From positions 20,998,358 to 21,062,357 of the forward strand of contig OY987244.1 in NCBI GenBank assembly GCA_963920765.1: a DNA stretch of 64,000 nucleotides. The letters are read 5' to 3'. Both the position numbers and the translations under genes were made by a program. Under the pieces are notes generated by a model. That model was not told the DNA's origin, did no database searches, and was given only the letters and a program-made list of their open reading frames with translations. This document shows, one piece after another, positions 61,420-64,000 of this stretch. Each line of letters starts with the position of its first letter. The first letter of the stretch is position 1. The stretch is from Ulota crispa. Its lineage: Eukaryota > Streptophyta > Bryopsida > Orthotrichales > Orthotrichaceae.

Positions 61420-64000
61420 ATGGCTGGACCCCTCCTCTTTCACGCTACTACCTCGCTGCCACTCACAAACTATAAGAGGGTTTTAGTCACGGAAGACACC
61501 CTCTCATGCAGTTATTCAACTCCGCCAAGTTGCTCTGCAAGAGGTCGTCCGCATTGTAACCTAGCGGGGAACCAATGGTCACATTCACGGCGAGGGTTGA
61601 AGCTCCGGAAAGCAGCGCGGTCTCTGGAAAGATTAGGGTTTTGCAACGTGACAAACGGATCGCAAGGACATGGAAGGGTTCATGCTGCATTGCAAGAGAA
61701 GGATGGAGCTGCATTGGAAGAGCCAAGGTCGGCAACCGTGGAGACCCTGGATCTTTTGGAATGGCCTCGGGTGTGCCGTGCAGTGGCTTCGTTTGCTGCA
61801 ACTTCATTAGCAAAGGAGGAGCTGCAGGTGTTGGAGATACCTGCCACGAGGGAGACGAGTGAAGCTTTGCTTGAATTAACGAGTGCCGGCGTCGAGCTCA
61901 TCTCTTTACTTGGAGGCCCCGTCGAGCTCGGAGCCTTGCGCACACAAGTGGTACGAGTATTCTCTAACCCTAATGTTATTTAAGGTAGGGGACACTCTCT
62001 CCGTGAGCACGATATCCAGAATATGAGAATCAAATTCTTATCACCATGCATTAACTTCTCATGAAACTTTAAGGCCAGAGGCTTTAGAATACTTTATACA
62101 ACCCCAGTTTCACCCAAAGATCAGTGGCTTACGCCATGTTCTAGTAAGTCCAATCAAGTGTATGAGTAGATGAGTTGTTTTTAGCAACAGGGTGTGATAT
62201 AGGAGTCCGGAATTGGTGCCTATCAGTTTAGTAGCCTCTTATTTGTTATGAGAGCTTACCAAGAAAGCATAGGACTGCTTGTAAATGTGCAATTTTGGCA
62301 TATGCAGGTGAAGGACTGCGTCCTGCGCACTCGCAAGGGCATGGTAGTATCTGGAATTGAGGCTCTCTCAGTGGCACTGCTGTTGCAAATGGGCCGGAAT
62401 GTGCGACGCCAGGTCTTTAACACTGCACAGGAGTTTCAGAACAGACAGATTGTGCTACAGCCACTTCTGGACATGGTGGGTTTGTGCTACTAGAATGTCA
62501 TTTTCTTTGTTAAAATCCTCACAATCAGTAACCAGGGTTGGAGAATCTGATTGTATTTTTCACTGCTTGTGGCAGGTTGGTCCTGTAGTAACGCATCCTG
62601 AGTTGGAGAAGGGCATATGGAGGGTGATTGATGAAGATGGGTCAGTCAAGGACAGCGCTGTAAGTTTGTATTCTCACTTCCTGCATTGCATGGTCCGTCC
62701 TTTTTCAAAGTTGGATGGTCTTTTATTGCGGAATTTTAAAAACTCTTATAGGAAATAAATGTGTGCAGAGTCCGGAACTCAGGAAAGCTCGGATTCAAGA
62801 ACGCTCAGTTGAGCAACGGGTATGTTTTTGTATGGGATTTAACGTTGCACTTGAGTTTGACATACCTCTTATTTCCGTTATTTGACGTGATAAAGTAGTT
62901 AAGCCTATTTCCTCTCAAATTAGCAATCTGAAGATCTTGGAGTGACACTTAATTTTCATACATTATGTCTAGCATAGTACCTTTTTTAACCTTCTCGAAT
63001 GGTCGGTTTTCAGCTTCGGGAGCTCTTCAACAAACTTACTAGGGAAAAATCGGGGTCTGACAGTCAATCTCAGGTAATTCTTCTTGTCAAGGCATTAACA
63101 ACCACGCATCAGCATCTAGCTTCAGCAGAGCTTGTTTTGAAGATTTATCACAAGGATCGACCTGCTCTTTCAGGAGATCGTGCAAGTGGATGGCAGGATG
63201 TGCTTGGTAGTGGCTTCTGGCAACCGCAGCAACGTCCCAGGCCTTCTTTTGCGAAGGTATTATGTGCTATTTGTCATTTTTTCCTAATTATTCACGGTCT
63301 TTTAGCTCTGGTTCGGAATTTCTGGTAGGGTTTCCTTTTTGACTTTTTTTGTCTCCTGGTGCTGAACAGTGGCTCTGGAGCAAGTGCATACATTGAGCCA
63401 GCTGGAGCGGTACCCCTTAACAACAAGCTTAATGAAGCTCGAGCGGAGGTTGCCAAAGCCGAGTATAACGTTCTCGTAAGATTAACTGATCAGGTAGCCA
63501 CGAGTACAGTTTTTGGACTCTTAGAGATCTATTTATTGCCAACACATCACGTTTTTTTACTTTTTCTGCAAGTGCAGGTTGTAAGAGCTATTATTTCTCA
63601 AGAACACAGATTTTGGAAGAGACCATTCATGGCTTATTTATTGACATAATCTTCATGATCGGTGTTGTGTCGTTTGTGCAGCTGAGACCCTACCTGGATG
63701 ACATTCAGTTTTGCCTCAACACCATAGTCCGCCTTGATGTGGTACATGACCTCACATCGGCCTTTGTATTTTTGTTGCATGTTGTTAACCAATTAGCCAG
63801 CCAGATTTCGAGTCATGAAATACTTCTTATATTTGGTTGTCTTCGTTGGAATTGGAAGGTAATGGCTCGTGCACGGTACAGCACCTGGCTAGGAGCTACC
63901 AAACCTACCTTTATCGATACCGACTCTCAAAACTTGATCAGGCTGCAATTGAAAAGAGCTCGTCATCCATTGCTTTTGCAACAACATCGAGAATCTTTGC
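61420..64000 (+). CDS. MUTS2: MutS2-type protein, plastid-targeted, 5' part (runs off window)
   Basis: MutS2 proteins lack the mismatch-recognition domain of MutS and act in recombination suppression or ribosome rescue. Exons: 61420-61950, 62308-62475, 62576-62659, 62769-62819, 63014-63073, 63174-63256, 63370-63493, 63682-63741, 63859 to past 64000, giving 434 codons here. The first in-frame ATG is 61420. Residues 1 to about 85 are Ser/Thr/Arg-rich and lack acidic clusters, like a chloroplast transit peptide. MutS2 text follows: LDLLEWPRVCRAVASFAATS, VSGIEALSVALLLQMG, LEKGIWRVIDEDGSVKDSA, SPELRKARIQE, LRELFNKL, DGRMCLVVASGNRSNVPGLL, GSGASAYIEPAGAVPLNNKL, LRPYLDDIQFCLNTIVRLDV and ARARYSTWLG. 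The P-loop ATPase and Smr domains lie beyond the window. Confidence 0.92.

Noticed and set aside
63074..63328. Long MutS2-region frame containing HLASAELVLKIYHKD...
   Set aside because: It has no MutS2 similarity and cannot reach the next exon in the right phase; the exon 63174-63256 in another frame does both.

Overview
This window is nuclear DNA of a land plant. It holds a plant-type TOM40, a full SPIRRIG-type BEACH protein with the plant N-terminus (MKW...LREK), a LURP-one-related protein, a MutS2 with a transit-peptide-like leader, GT-AG introns of about 80-700 bases, and plant transposon families with CACTA and Stowaway termini. Protein divergence and the mix of GC-rich and AT-rich genes suggest a seed-free plant, perhaps a bryophyte. 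That is inference; no species-specific marker was recognised.

Layout. 1-12 kb is a transposon-dominated, AT-rich block. Its centre is a pair of ~2.8-2.9 kb non-autonomous CACTA elements in inverted orientation around a 2.3 kb spacer. Nested inside each are a MULE-like palindromic element, a tRNA-like Pol III segment and a decamer minisatellite. 12.3-13.8 kb (+) is a GC-rich, one-intron, membrane-anchored SAM methyltransferase. 14-19.8 kb is non-coding and carries a TTAA-flanked element and a Stowaway MITE. 19.9-21.4 kb (-) is a two-exon LURP-one-related gene. 24.9-43.2 kb (-) is the SPIRRIG/BCHA gene, resolved here into 32 coding exons (3747 residues), with a ~2 kb 5' leader and promoter region to about 45.7 kb. 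46-51.7 kb is AT-rich DNA with small DNA transposons. 52.0-55.6 kb (+) is TOM40 (11 exons, 312 residues). 56.5-60 kb is another cluster of small elements, with an odd ~145-base direct duplication. 61.4 kb to the window end (+) is the 5' part of a MutS2 gene, which runs off the edge before its ATPase domain.

The genes are not an operon and share no pathway. They are separate housekeeping or trafficking genes: mitochondrial protein import (TOM40), plastid or organellar DNA/ribosome maintenance (MutS2), endosome/P-body trafficking (SPIRRIG), plus two less characterised genes. No new gene system was found. The most interesting structure is in the repeats. The 3-bp flanks of the two CACTA copies match only if the DNA between them has been flipped, so the sequence records an inversion by recombination between transposons. 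There is also a set of elements with TTAA flanks and CCC termini, the signature of the piggyBac superfamily.
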